A stretch of DNA of 64,000 nt, taken from positions 62,001 to 126,000 of the forward strand of contig NZ_JBKOPS010000001.1 in assembly GCF_047272945.1 (NCBI RefSeq). Direction: 5' to 3'. The position numbers and the translations under genes are program-made. Below the pieces are notes generated by a model. That model searched no databases, had not been told where the DNA came from, and was given only the letters and a program-made list of their open reading frames with translations. Of this stretch, positions 45,039-52,140 are shown one piece after another (position 1 is the first letter of the stretch; the number at the start of each line of letters is the position of its first letter). This DNA is from Rubrolithibacter danxiaensis. GTDB lineage: Bacteria > Bacteroidota > Bacteroidia > Sphingobacteriales > Sphingobacteriaceae.

Positions 45039-46319
45039 TTAAACTGTTTTCGCTTTATGCGTAATCACCTTCCAAACATTTATCAGGTAACAAAGCGCCG
45101 ACAATAACAAGGCCAGAAGCCCGAAATACAGCAGCAAAGATACCTGAGCCATTAGCCCTGCATAAAAAATAATACAAAAAGTAAGGAACAACCAGGTTTG
45201 AACTTTCAACAGGGAGTTTTGGAACAGATCGGCAGGTAAAGGCGTTTTAAATTTCCCTGCCAGCTGCTCGTAATGCCTGGCCCAAACAATGAAAGGTATT
45301 GTTTTAAAAGTTTGTCCCATTATTATTGAACTGATCCATCCGAGAAAAAGCAAGGTTCCGTAAACGGTACTAAACCTGATGGCTAAGGGATTACCCTTTT
45401 GGCTTAAATAAACAATAAAAGGAAGAATAAGGATAGCCAGGCCCAGCAAAACCAGCGACAGAATAGTATTTGTTATAGGCAGATCGATACGTTTACGAAT
45501 ACGGGAACGAAAACATTCTCTTACATATATCAGGTAAAAAACAATTCCTGCAATACCTGCAAGAGCAATGAAATACGTTTTAAAATTCAGTCCGTTGATG
45601 TAGGTATCAACAAAAAACAATAAGAGTGCACTATTTATAAAGTAATAACTATAGGTCAATAACTTTGTGCTCTGTTGTTTTGAAACAAGGAACATAGGGA
45701 TCAGCTTAGAACTTACGCCAATTATCAGCAATAAAAACCAACCCCCAATACCTAAATGCGCATGTAATCTTAAAAAATGGAGATGATCTTTCGGTAAAAA
45801 TGCAAAACGGAAATTAAATACCAGCAAAGTCCCCAAAATGGCAGTTGATAAAAGCCACAAGGATGATGTAATGATAAAATCCTGCGAGACGGAGTCTTTA
45901 TTTTTATTCTTCTTAGCCGTAAGAAAAGCATTTATAACAAAAGCTGTAATTGCAGTCAATAAAAACAAACTTCCTGCCTGCATACAAATTCCGGGTTCGA
46001 AATTCCAGAAGGAACAAACCAGCAAGATCACTCCCGGCACAAAAAGAATAAAGCTGAACCAGCCTGATTTATAGCTGAAAAGTTCGGTTTCAAGTATTAC
46101 CGGTAACAACTGGTAGCAGGAACCGAAAATAATCATCGTACCCCAGCCTAAAGCGGCCATATGGGTTATTGCAAGTAAACGCGGATTGAAATAATGTTCA
46201 TTAAGTGCCGGAACCGAGAAAAGCAGCAGAATGCACAGTGATACAAAAAAAACCGCTGAAAACAGGTAGTGACATATAACCAGCCAGTATCCGGATGTTT
46301 TTTGTGCAACTGAACTCAT
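45039..46319 (-). CDS. polytopic membrane protein, NnrS/cytochrome-oxidase-I-like
   Basis: 426 residues, about 12 hydrophobic segments. His motifs: LLAITHMAALGWGTMIIFGS near residue 50 and LRLHAHLGIGGWFLLLIIGV near 185, with a late ARHYEQLAGKF loop. It shares the HAH-x-GW idea with the protein two genes downstream, so the two may be a distantly related pair. The 5' end overlaps the DUF2249 gene by 4 bases (ATGA). Probably acts in the inner membrane in nitric-oxide resistance or respiration; inferred from neighbours. Confidence 0.68.
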   Translation of the reverse strand: MSSVAQKTSGYWLVICHYLFSAVFFVSLCILLLFSVPALNEHYFNPRLLAITHMAALGWGTMIIFGSCYQLLPVILETELFSYKSGWFSFILFVPGVILLVCSFWNFEPGICMQAGSLFLLTAITAFVINAFLTAKKNKNKDSVSQDFIITSSLWLLSTAILGTLLVFNFRFAFLPKDHLHFLRLHAHLGIGGWFLLLIIGVSSKLIPMFLVSKQQSTKLLTYSYYFINSALLLFFVDTYINGLNFKTYFIALAGIAGIVFYLIYVRECFRSRIRKRIDLPITNTILSLVLLGLAILILPFIVYLSQKGNPLAIRFSTVYGTLLFLGWISSIIMGQTFKTIPFIVWARHYEQLAGKFKTPLPADLFQNSLLKVQTWLFLTFCIIFYAGLMAQVSLLLYFGLLALLLSALCYLINVWKVITHKAKTV

Positions 46320-47122
46320 ATTTTATAGATAAGCAAATTAACTTCACCTTCCGGGGTATTTTGATATACGCAATCAAACCCGCGTGCGTCAAGCTCCGGA
46401 AAGAGAAAAACAGGTTTTTTCTTATGTCTCACAAACAACGCCTCATCTTCCGGAAGATGTTCAAGCTTTTCGAGGATAACAACCATGGGCTGCGGCATGT
46501 TTAATTCACGAACGTCAGCATGTTGAATTTTACCTGCAAACTTGCTCAGTTTTTCTTCAAATGCAGGATCCTGGTGTGTTTCAGCTACATTATCCGCTAA
46601 AGCGCCATGCACCTGAAATCCTTTTGTAAAATAGCTTATAAAAACATGCGGTTCTGGTTGTTCTGAAAAGTAAGAAAACCCTTTTTTTCCAAGCAGGTTT
46701 ATCAGCGGCACAGGCTCAAAAGAATTTATCAGTTTCAGGCATTCGCCTGCTTTAAAGTCCTTTACCGTTGCAAGGATCAATTTAAGCGGATCCTGATTCT
46801 GGCTTAAAACCGGCCTTACATCCAGTTCGGTTATTTTATCGGCTTTATTTATCAAAAGCTCATCTTCTTTTACTTCTCCCTGTACTGAAAAATCATTCTG
46901 CACCTGGAAACCCAGTTTTTTCATGCTATCCAGAAAATCCTCTACCTTACATTTTGCAATTCCGCATGCTTCGGCAATGGTTACCCTCCTTGCCAACAGG
47001 GCACGCAAAACGGGATTTTTAAGCTTCCCGAAATTACGGTTAAGCTTTACCAGCGCCTGTATTACTTCATCCTGTTTTACATCAAGCAAAGCTTTTACCT
47101 TGGTATTGGCATTAATGAGCAT
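46316..47122 (-). CDS. DUF1858/DUF2249-domain protein
   Basis: About 268 residues in three parts. DUF1858 (about 1-65): MLINANTKVKALLD, LNRNFGKLKNPVLRALLARR. A middle part follows (about 85-190). The C-terminal DUF2249 is a TusA-like fold (about 195-268): VRELNMPQPMVVILEKLEHL, ending EVNLLIYKI. Such proteins recur beside hemerythrin and denitrification genes. Start taken at the second ATG (47122), which gives the family N-terminus; an ATG six codons earlier is possible. Overlaps the hemerythrin gene by about 11 bases. Confidence 0.8.
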   Translation of the reverse strand: MLINANTKVKALLDVKQDEVIQALVKLNRNFGKLKNPVLRALLARRVTIAEACGIAKCKVEDFLDSMKKLGFQVQNDFSVQGEVKEDELLINKADKITELDVRPVLSQNQDPLKLILATVKDFKAGECLKLINSFEPVPLINLLGKKGFSYFSEQPEPHVFISYFTKGFQVHGALADNVAETHQDPAFEEKLSKFAGKIQHADVRELNMPQPMVVILEKLEHLPEDEALFVRHKKKPVFLFPELDARGFDCVYQNTPEGEVNLLIYKI

Positions 47123-47588
47123 GCTCCCTCCAGAATTCATTTGAAAAATTATCAGTAAAAGGTTGATGATTGTCGTCCAGGTTTTTTCCTATTTCTTCCA
47201 GTTGTTCGTCACTCAGCAGATTTTCGATATAAGGAAAAAGCTCCCGCTCCTCAAACCGGATGTGAGCATCCAGCATATCGGCAACTTTTATAAGCACGGC
47301 AGCGCTTTTATCTTTTGACTTTAATAAGGCATGAATAGCATTTTCAATCTGCGTGTGTTCATTTATTGTGCGAAGCCTGAAAGCATCGTCTGCCTGAAGA
47401 TAAATCAGAATAGTTTGTTCTTCCTCTTGAAAATGCGGGAAAAGAGCTTCCCTCGAAAAATAATCAACATATTCCGCTACCGTTTCCGGCAGCGTAAGGT
47501 ATTTAAGGCCCTGCCTTATTTTCCAGCCTAATAACAAGCCATGATGGTGATCTCTTGACAGATGCAGAAGGTTTACATTCCTTTTCAT
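47112..47588 (-). CDS. hemerythrin-domain protein
   Basis: About 158 residues: a four-helix di-iron bundle, start at MKRNVNLLHLSRDHHHGLLL; the 16 codons upstream have no homology. Iron ligands: SRDHHHG near 12, PHFQEEEQTIL (HxxxE), EHTQIENAI and DMLDAHIRFEERELFPYIE (HxxxE). Likely binds O2 or NO or repairs iron centres under nitrosative stress. First gene of a five-gene minus-strand operon facing the nirK operon; a palindrome lies about 49 bases upstream. Confidence 0.88.
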   Translation of the reverse strand: MKRNVNLLHLSRDHHHGLLLGWKIRQGLKYLTLPETVAEYVDYFSREALFPHFQEEEQTILIYLQADDAFRLRTINEHTQIENAIHALLKSKDKSAAVLIKVADMLDAHIRFEERELFPYIENLLSDEQLEEIGKNLDDNHQPFTDNFSNEFWREHAH

Positions 47589-47636
47589 GATTTCAATATG
47601 TTTAAACAAAGGTGAAAAAGGTGCAAACACTCTCAC

Positions 47637-47650
47637 ATGACCCTGGTCAT
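47637..47650. promoter_or_regulatory. ATGACC-type dyad upstream of the hemerythrin gene
   Basis: ATGACCCTGGTCAT has 6-base arms ATGACC/GGTCAT around two central bases. It sits between the divergent hemerythrin and nirK operons, 49 bases from the hemerythrin start. The symmetry and length suggest a CRP/FNR-type or similar dimeric regulator responding to oxygen or NO; the regulator is not in the window. Confidence 0.5.
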
Positions 47651-47819
47651 ATTTTTGTGTGATTCAAAGGCAAAAAGCAGTTCCCTTTTCGTATAAGTAG
47701 CCTTTCGGATCTATCAACTTGCCAGTTGTTAATTCTTTTTACAAGAACAATACATCAGCACTTTCAGTTATTAACATAAGAACCAACAGCAACTTTACTG
47801 CTATAAAACATTAAAACAC

Positions 47820-47863
47820 ATGACCTCTATCATGTTTTTGAAATAATATGACCTCTAATTTTG
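47820..47863 (+). promoter_or_regulatory. repeated ATGACCTCTA sites and -7 element before the nirK operon
   Basis: ATGACCTCTATCAT (47820-47833) is a looser version of the dyad at 47637, and ATGACCTCTA recurs at 47848, 28 bases on. The second copy runs into TAATTTTG (47856-47863), an exact TAnnTTTG -7 element, 17 bases before the ATG at 47881. The nearest TTTG lies only 15 bases upstream, so the -33 part is weak; activator dependence would fit. Confidence 0.5.
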
Positions 47864-47880
47864 TATTATAAAAGCAGCGT

Positions 47881-48186
47881 ATGAATACAATGACCACCGT
47901 TTCAGAAATTACAAATAAGTTAAAGCAGGATGGTTATACCGTAGATTTCAACCTGAAGGAAAACTGCCTGGAATGTCATGGCAATTATCTTCAAATCTTT
48001 CCCGGAGAGTTTATTGTAGACAAAATTTACCGGTTTGAAGGACCTTCAGATCCGGGAGACGAAGCAATTGTTTATGCAATATCATCAAACCAGCACCATA
48101 TAAAAGGAACTTTAGTTAATGGGTATGGAATATACAGTGATGAAATAGCCGATGAAATGATCAAAGCACTGGAAGAAAAGAAATGA
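47881..48186 (+). CDS. small conserved protein of the nirK operon, 101 aa
   Basis: 101 residues, soluble. KENCLECHGNYLQIFPGEFI in the middle and YRFEGPSDPGDEAIVYAISS after it resemble a small Bacteroidota family I know without function (sometimes mislabelled phosphoribosylpyrophosphate synthetase). The CLECH looks like a heme motif but has CxxCH spacing in a cytoplasmic protein with no signal peptide, so heme attachment is unlikely; metal binding is possible. First gene of the plus-strand operon. Confidence 0.72.
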   Translation: MNTMTTVSEITNKLKQDGYTVDFNLKENCLECHGNYLQIFPGEFIVDKIYRFEGPSDPGDEAIVYAISSNQHHIKGTLVNGYGIYSDEIADEMIKALEEKK

Positions 48187-48235
48187 CCTCAAGTATCTTT
48201 TTAAAATCTGATTACCAAACCAAAAATCACTCTAT

Positions 48236-49669
48236 ATGCCAATTAACTTAATTAAAAGCACATTATTGCTATTACTTAGTGCTTCTATCGTAAGCAGCTG
48301 TAAACAACGGACTAAGCCGGCAGATGATAATTCTGTTGCAGGTGTTTATACTGCCGAACTGACCGATGCCCCAAACGTTCCGCCTTCACCGGGCTATAAA
48401 TATCCCGAAAAAGTGGTGGTAAAATTAGAAGTACTTGAAAAAGTTATGCGGCTTGCTGACGGAGTAGAGTATAACTTCTGGACTTTTGGAGGAAAAGTTC
48501 CGGGCAAATTTATCAGGATACGAGAAGGAGACGAAGTAGAATTTTACCTGAGCAATCACCCCAATAACAAATTACCACATAATATAGATTTACATGCTGT
48601 AACCGGTCCCGGTGGAGGTGCCGAAGCTTCGATGACTGCTCCCGGCCATACTACTCAATTCTCTTTCAAGGCAATCAACCCCGGATTATACGTTTACCAC
48701 TGCGCTACTGCACCCGTAGGGATGCACATTGGAAACGGGATGTACGGTTTAATCCTGGTAGAGCCTAAAGAAGGACTGCCTCCTGTGGACAAGGAATTTT
48801 ATATTATGCAGGGCGAGTTTTACACAAAAGAACGCTTTGGAAGGCCTGGTTTAACTTCTTTTGATATGGAAAAAGCACTGGATGAAAAACCGGAATACGT
48901 TGTTTTTAATGGTTCTGTTGGTGCAAACATGGGCGATAATGCCATGCAGGTAAAGCAAGGCGAAACCGTAAGATTGTATGTTGGTAACGGTGGCCCAAAT
49001 TTAGTTTCATCTTTTCACGTAATTGGCGAAATTTTCAACAAAGTACATATAGAAGGCGGTTCGCAGATAAATGAGAATGTAGCAACAACGCTGGTTCCGG
49101 CAGGAGGAACTGCCATTGTAGAATTCAAATGTGAAGTACCAGGTTCTCTTACTGTGGTAGATCATTCGGTTTTCAGGGCATTTAATAAAGGGGCTCTCGC
49201 CCAGATTAAAGTAACAGGCAAAGGAGATAAAGAAATCTTTACAGGAAAACAAAAAGATCTCGTTTATCAGCCTGAAGGATCAGCAATACAATCTATTACA
49301 CCAAAACGAAAAGAAGCTCCTATTCCTGAAAGAACGTATGCTGACAGGATGGAAAAAGGCAAGATTTTATATGAAAGCAACTGCGCTGCCTGTCACCAGA
49401 AGAATGGCGAAGGTGTATCGAACGCCTTCCCTCCGCTTGCTAATTCTGATTATTTAATGGCACGAAATGATAAAGGTATTGGAATTCCGTTACACGGACT
49501 AAGCGGAGTAATAAAAGTAAACGGAAAAGAATACAATGGCGTAATGCCTCAAATGCAGCTGACAGATGATGAAATAGCAAGCGTTTTGACTTATGTACGT
49601 AACAGTTGGGGCAACAAAGGCGGGTTAGTGAAGGCAGAGGAAGTGAGTAAAGTAAGAAATGGAAAGTAA
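48236..49669 (+). CDS. nirK: copper nitrite reductase with C-terminal cytochrome c domain
   Basis: Reduces nitrite to nitric oxide. A 477-residue lipoprotein (lipobox IVSSC, Cys22). Two cupredoxin domains (about 60-335): type-1 copper ligands His115, Cys156, His164, Met169; type-2 ligands His120, His155 and His310; catalytic Asp118 and His261. All are present. After a linker, a class-I cytochrome c domain (about 370-470) has Cys383, Cys386, His387 (CAACH) and a likely Met in MPQMQL. The tethered heme should feed electrons to the type-1 copper. The stop overlaps the next gene by 11 bases. Confidence 0.93.
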   Translation: MPINLIKSTLLLLLSASIVSSCKQRTKPADDNSVAGVYTAELTDAPNVPPSPGYKYPEKVVVKLEVLEKVMRLADGVEYNFWTFGGKVPGKFIRIREGDEVEFYLSNHPNNKLPHNIDLHAVTGPGGGAEASMTAPGHTTQFSFKAINPGLYVYHCATAPVGMHIGNGMYGLILVEPKEGLPPVDKEFYIMQGEFYTKERFGRPGLTSFDMEKALDEKPEYVVFNGSVGANMGDNAMQVKQGETVRLYVGNGGPNLVSSFHVIGEIFNKVHIEGGSQINENVATTLVPAGGTAIVEFKCEVPGSLTVVDHSVFRAFNKGALAQIKVTGKGDKEIFTGKQKDLVYQPEGSAIQSITPKRKEAPIPERTYADRMEKGKILYESNCAACHQKNGEGVSNAFPPLANSDYLMARNDKGIGIPLHGLSGVIKVNGKEYNGVMPQMQLTDDEIASVLTYVRNSWGNKGGLVKAEEVSKVRNGK

Positions 49670-50465
49670 GAAAAGATCTTTTGGGTTGTTTTTATTACTT
49701 TCTGTAATAGCTATAAGCTCTTTATCAGGCTTTACGGGGGGTAAAAAAACGGCTGCTACTCCTGCGGGAATGGTAAAAATTCCGGCAGGGGTCTACACTC
49801 CCTTTTTCCAGAATAAAAGCGACAAACCGGTTTCTGTGGAATCTTTTTACCTGGACTCGAGAGCGGTTACGAATGCAGAATTCCTGGAGTTTGTAAAAGC
49901 AAATCCGAAATGGGCGAAATCCAACATTTCTCCGTTGTTTGCAGACAAAGGCTATCTGAAACACTGGGAAGGAGATTTTAATATCGGCAAGCAATACAAC
50001 CAGATAAAAAACAGCCCTGTAACCAATGTTTCATGGTTTGCTGCTAATGCTTACTGTAAATGGAAAGGTAAAAGACTACCCACACTCGAAGAATGGGAAT
50101 ATGCAGGCAGTGCGAGAATAACAAACGATAATCGCCCGATAAAAGAGATCATTTTGGCCTGGTACAGCAAGCCTACTCCAAGCGTTTTACCTCCGGTTGG
50201 CTCTGCTTTTAAAAACAGGTTCAATTTATACGACATGCATGGACTGGTTTGGGAATGGGTATCCGATTTTAACAGCATCGTGATGGAAGGCGATTCAAGG
50301 AGTAACAGTGCTATAAACAGGGAGCTTTTTTGTGCATCCGGCTCTTTCGGGGCTGCCGATAAAGAAAACTATGCAGCTTTTATGCGTTTCGCGTTTCGAG
50401 GAAGCCTAAAGGCAAAATATACGGTCAACAACCTGGGGTTCAGATGCGCCAAAGACATTAAGTAA
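49659..50465 (+). CDS. SUMF1/FGE-like protein of the nirK operon
   Basis: 268 residues with a signal or anchor segment (LFLLLSVIAISSLSGFTG, about 8-25) and a sulfatase-modifying-factor (C-type-lectin-like) fold: FYLDSRAVTNAEFLEFVKAN, NVSWFAANAYCKWKGKRLPT, LEEWEYAG, NLYDMHGLVWEWVSDF and NLGFRCAKD. The paired catalytic cysteines of true formylglycine-generating enzymes are not seen in the RGS region (here FRGSLKAKYTVN), so it is probably not a sulfatase activator. Overlap with nirK suggests a role in maturing or supporting it. Confidence 0.85.
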   Translation: MESKKRSFGLFLLLSVIAISSLSGFTGGKKTAATPAGMVKIPAGVYTPFFQNKSDKPVSVESFYLDSRAVTNAEFLEFVKANPKWAKSNISPLFADKGYLKHWEGDFNIGKQYNQIKNSPVTNVSWFAANAYCKWKGKRLPTLEEWEYAGSARITNDNRPIKEIILAWYSKPTPSVLPPVGSAFKNRFNLYDMHGLVWEWVSDFNSIVMEGDSRSNSAINRELFCASGSFGAADKENYAAFMRFAFRGSLKAKYTVNNLGFRCAKDIK

Positions 50466-50474
50466 ACTGAATTT

Positions 50475-51080
50475 ATGCTAAAAAAGAACAATTATCTAAA
50501 GGTTTCTCTCATTTTGATAGTCCTGTCGTTTGTTTCTTTATCGTCCTGCACCAACAGCAAAAATCAGGCTGTTGTTAAAGAAAAAAAACAAACAACTTCC
50601 ACCGAATCTGTTTATCAACTCCCAGGCACATGGCAAAACCAGGAAGGTGATTCTATTCAGCTAGCTGCGCTCCGCGGCAAACTGCCTGTTGTATCCATGA
50701 TATTTACCCATTGCGGGTACGCATGCCCACGTATTGTTGCCGACATTAAAAACATTGAAAAACAGGTTCCCGCCGATAAGAAAGATAAAGTCGTTTTTGT
50801 TCTGGTGTCATTTGATACTGAGCGGGACCAGCCTGCACGCCTGAAAGAATTTGCAAAAGATATGCAGCTGGACAATAATTGGATTCTGTTGCATGGGGAT
50901 GATGAAGAGGTACGTGAATTATCTATGCTGCTGGATGTGAAATATAAAAAACTACCTGACGGTGCTTTCGCTCATTCAAACATCATCACTTTGCTTGACG
51001 AAAACGGAACAATTATAGCACGTGTGGAAGGCCTGGGTACAGAGTCTGAAGAAATCGTATCAAAAATAAAAGCGCTTTAA
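50475..51080 (+). CDS. SCO-family copper chaperone
   Basis: 201 residues: lipoprotein signal (SFVSLSSC, Cys about 25) and a thioredoxin-like SCO domain with copper ligands in THCGYACPRIVADIK (CxxxC) and His in FAHSNIITLL. Delivers copper to cytochrome oxidase or, here by context, to the NirK type-1/type-2 sites. Third gene of the nirK operon, 9 bases after the SUMF1-like gene. Confidence 0.9.
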   Translation: MLKKNNYLKVSLILIVLSFVSLSSCTNSKNQAVVKEKKQTTSTESVYQLPGTWQNQEGDSIQLAALRGKLPVVSMIFTHCGYACPRIVADIKNIEKQVPADKKDKVVFVLVSFDTERDQPARLKEFAKDMQLDNNWILLHGDDEEVRELSMLLDVKYKKLPDGAFAHSNIITLLDENGTIIARVEGLGTESEEIVSKIKAL

Positions 51081-51124
51081 AACAGATTGCAGCTGATAAA
51101 TAAGAATGAAACATTGAAATTACC

Positions 51125-51421
51125 ATGAACATTATTGACAACATAAAATTTCAGGAAGATAAACCGGCCGTGCTGCAAATTAAAAATTCCGACAAGCAAC
51201 AAATCATTGCGATAGGATTGAAAAAGAATCAGGTTTTAAAAAAACACGTGAGTGCTACACCGGCGCTGATTGTGGTTTTGAAGGGTAAAATTTTGTTTGA
51301 AATGGAAGGAAATGCAACCGAACTTACAGAAATGGAAACCTTTGATATTCCGCCTACAGTACCACACGAAGTAAGCGGAATAGAAGAAAGCGTATTTTTA
51401 TTGGTAAAAGATAAACCCTGA
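51125..51421 (+). CDS. cupin-domain protein
   Basis: 98 residues, a single small cupin barrel: KKHVSATPALIVVLKGKILF, then FDIPPTVPHEVSGIEESVFL. His residues in KKHVS and PHEV are candidate metal ligands. Last gene of the nirK operon, 44 bases after the SCO gene. Function unknown; cupins of this sort often sit with denitrification or stress genes. Confidence 0.8.
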   Translation: MNIIDNIKFQEDKPAVLQIKNSDKQQIIAIGLKKNQVLKKHVSATPALIVVLKGKILFEMEGNATELTEMETFDIPPTVPHEVSGIEESVFLLVKDKP

Positions 51422-51435
51422 AAGACCCTATCACA

Positions 51436-52140
51436 TCAGTTTAACAAGGCATCAATTCTTTTAAAAATATACCCCTTGCTTTTCAAAGTCGCCAAGAGCT
51501 CATCCAATTTGTTATAAAATTTGTCGGTACGGCGGGGGTCTGTACCTAGATGAAGTAACAGGATAAAGCCATTCAATCCATTTGGGTCTTTTGCTTCATA
51601 ATTCAACACAGACTGTAATATTTCCAGTGAACTTAAATACTTGTCTCCCATTTCAGGATAGGCATAATCAGCATTTGAACGGGTACCTGGAGTAAAATTA
51701 ACTAAGGTCATTCCCTCCTCCTTTGCCCAGTTAACGATTGATGAATTATACCATTCATAAGCCGGAAGGAAGAACCTGGTTTCGCTTTTGCTGATACCGA
51801 ATTTCTTCATTTCCCTGTAATTTGCCCGCAAATCCTGCTTAAATTGTTTCTCGGAAACAAGCAGACTATCCCTTTTAACCCAATCGGCATACAATAAATG
51901 TTTGTCTGAATGTGCTCCCAGGTAATTCCCATCCGTCCGCAGTTCTTTTATTACCCTACTAAATGTTTTATTCCGGTAGAAATTCCCTGTAAGGAAAAAC
52001 GAAGCCTGAATATTATTTTTCTTCAGCGTTTGTTGTATCACTTCTGCCCCATCACCAAATTCATCCCCCGTAAATACCAAAGCTATTTCCTTGCTGGTTG
52101 TATCTCCGCGAATAATAGCACCCTGAGCATCCTTAACTAC
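51436..52140 (-). CDS. polysaccharide deacetylase domain in the -1 frame of the GH9 gene
   Basis: 234 codons with no plausible ATG start. The frame opens exactly where the GH9 gene stops, continuing VVKDAQGAIIRGDTTSKEIA in the -1 frame. NodB-type motifs: LVFTGDEFGDG (metal Asp), GAHSDKHLLYAD (HxxxH), FFLPAYEWYNSS, and a late LLLHLGTDPRRTDKF. Likely removes acyl groups, for example acetyl, from a polysaccharide in the periplasm or outside. It is probably the C-terminal domain of a GH9-deacetylase fusion, made by frameshifting or hidden by a missing base. A TTG at about 52080 could start it alone but would lose the first 20 residues. Confidence 0.75.
   Translation of the reverse strand, partial: VVKDAQGAIIRGDTTSKEIALVFTGDEFGDGAEVIQQTLKKNNIQASFFLTGNFYRNKTFSRVIKELRTDGNYLGAHSDKHLLYADWVKRDSLLVSEKQFKQDLRANYREMKKFGISKSETRFFLPAYEWYNSSIVNWAKEEGMTLVNFTPGTRSNADYAYPEMGDKYLSSLEILQSVLNYEAKDPNGLNGFILLLHLGTDPRRTDKFYNKLDELLATLKSKGYIFKRIDALLN

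Noticed and set aside
47881..48186. CLECH in the 101-residue protein as a cytochrome c heme site
   Set aside because: No signal peptide and too small a domain around it; the spacing alone does not support heme attachment.
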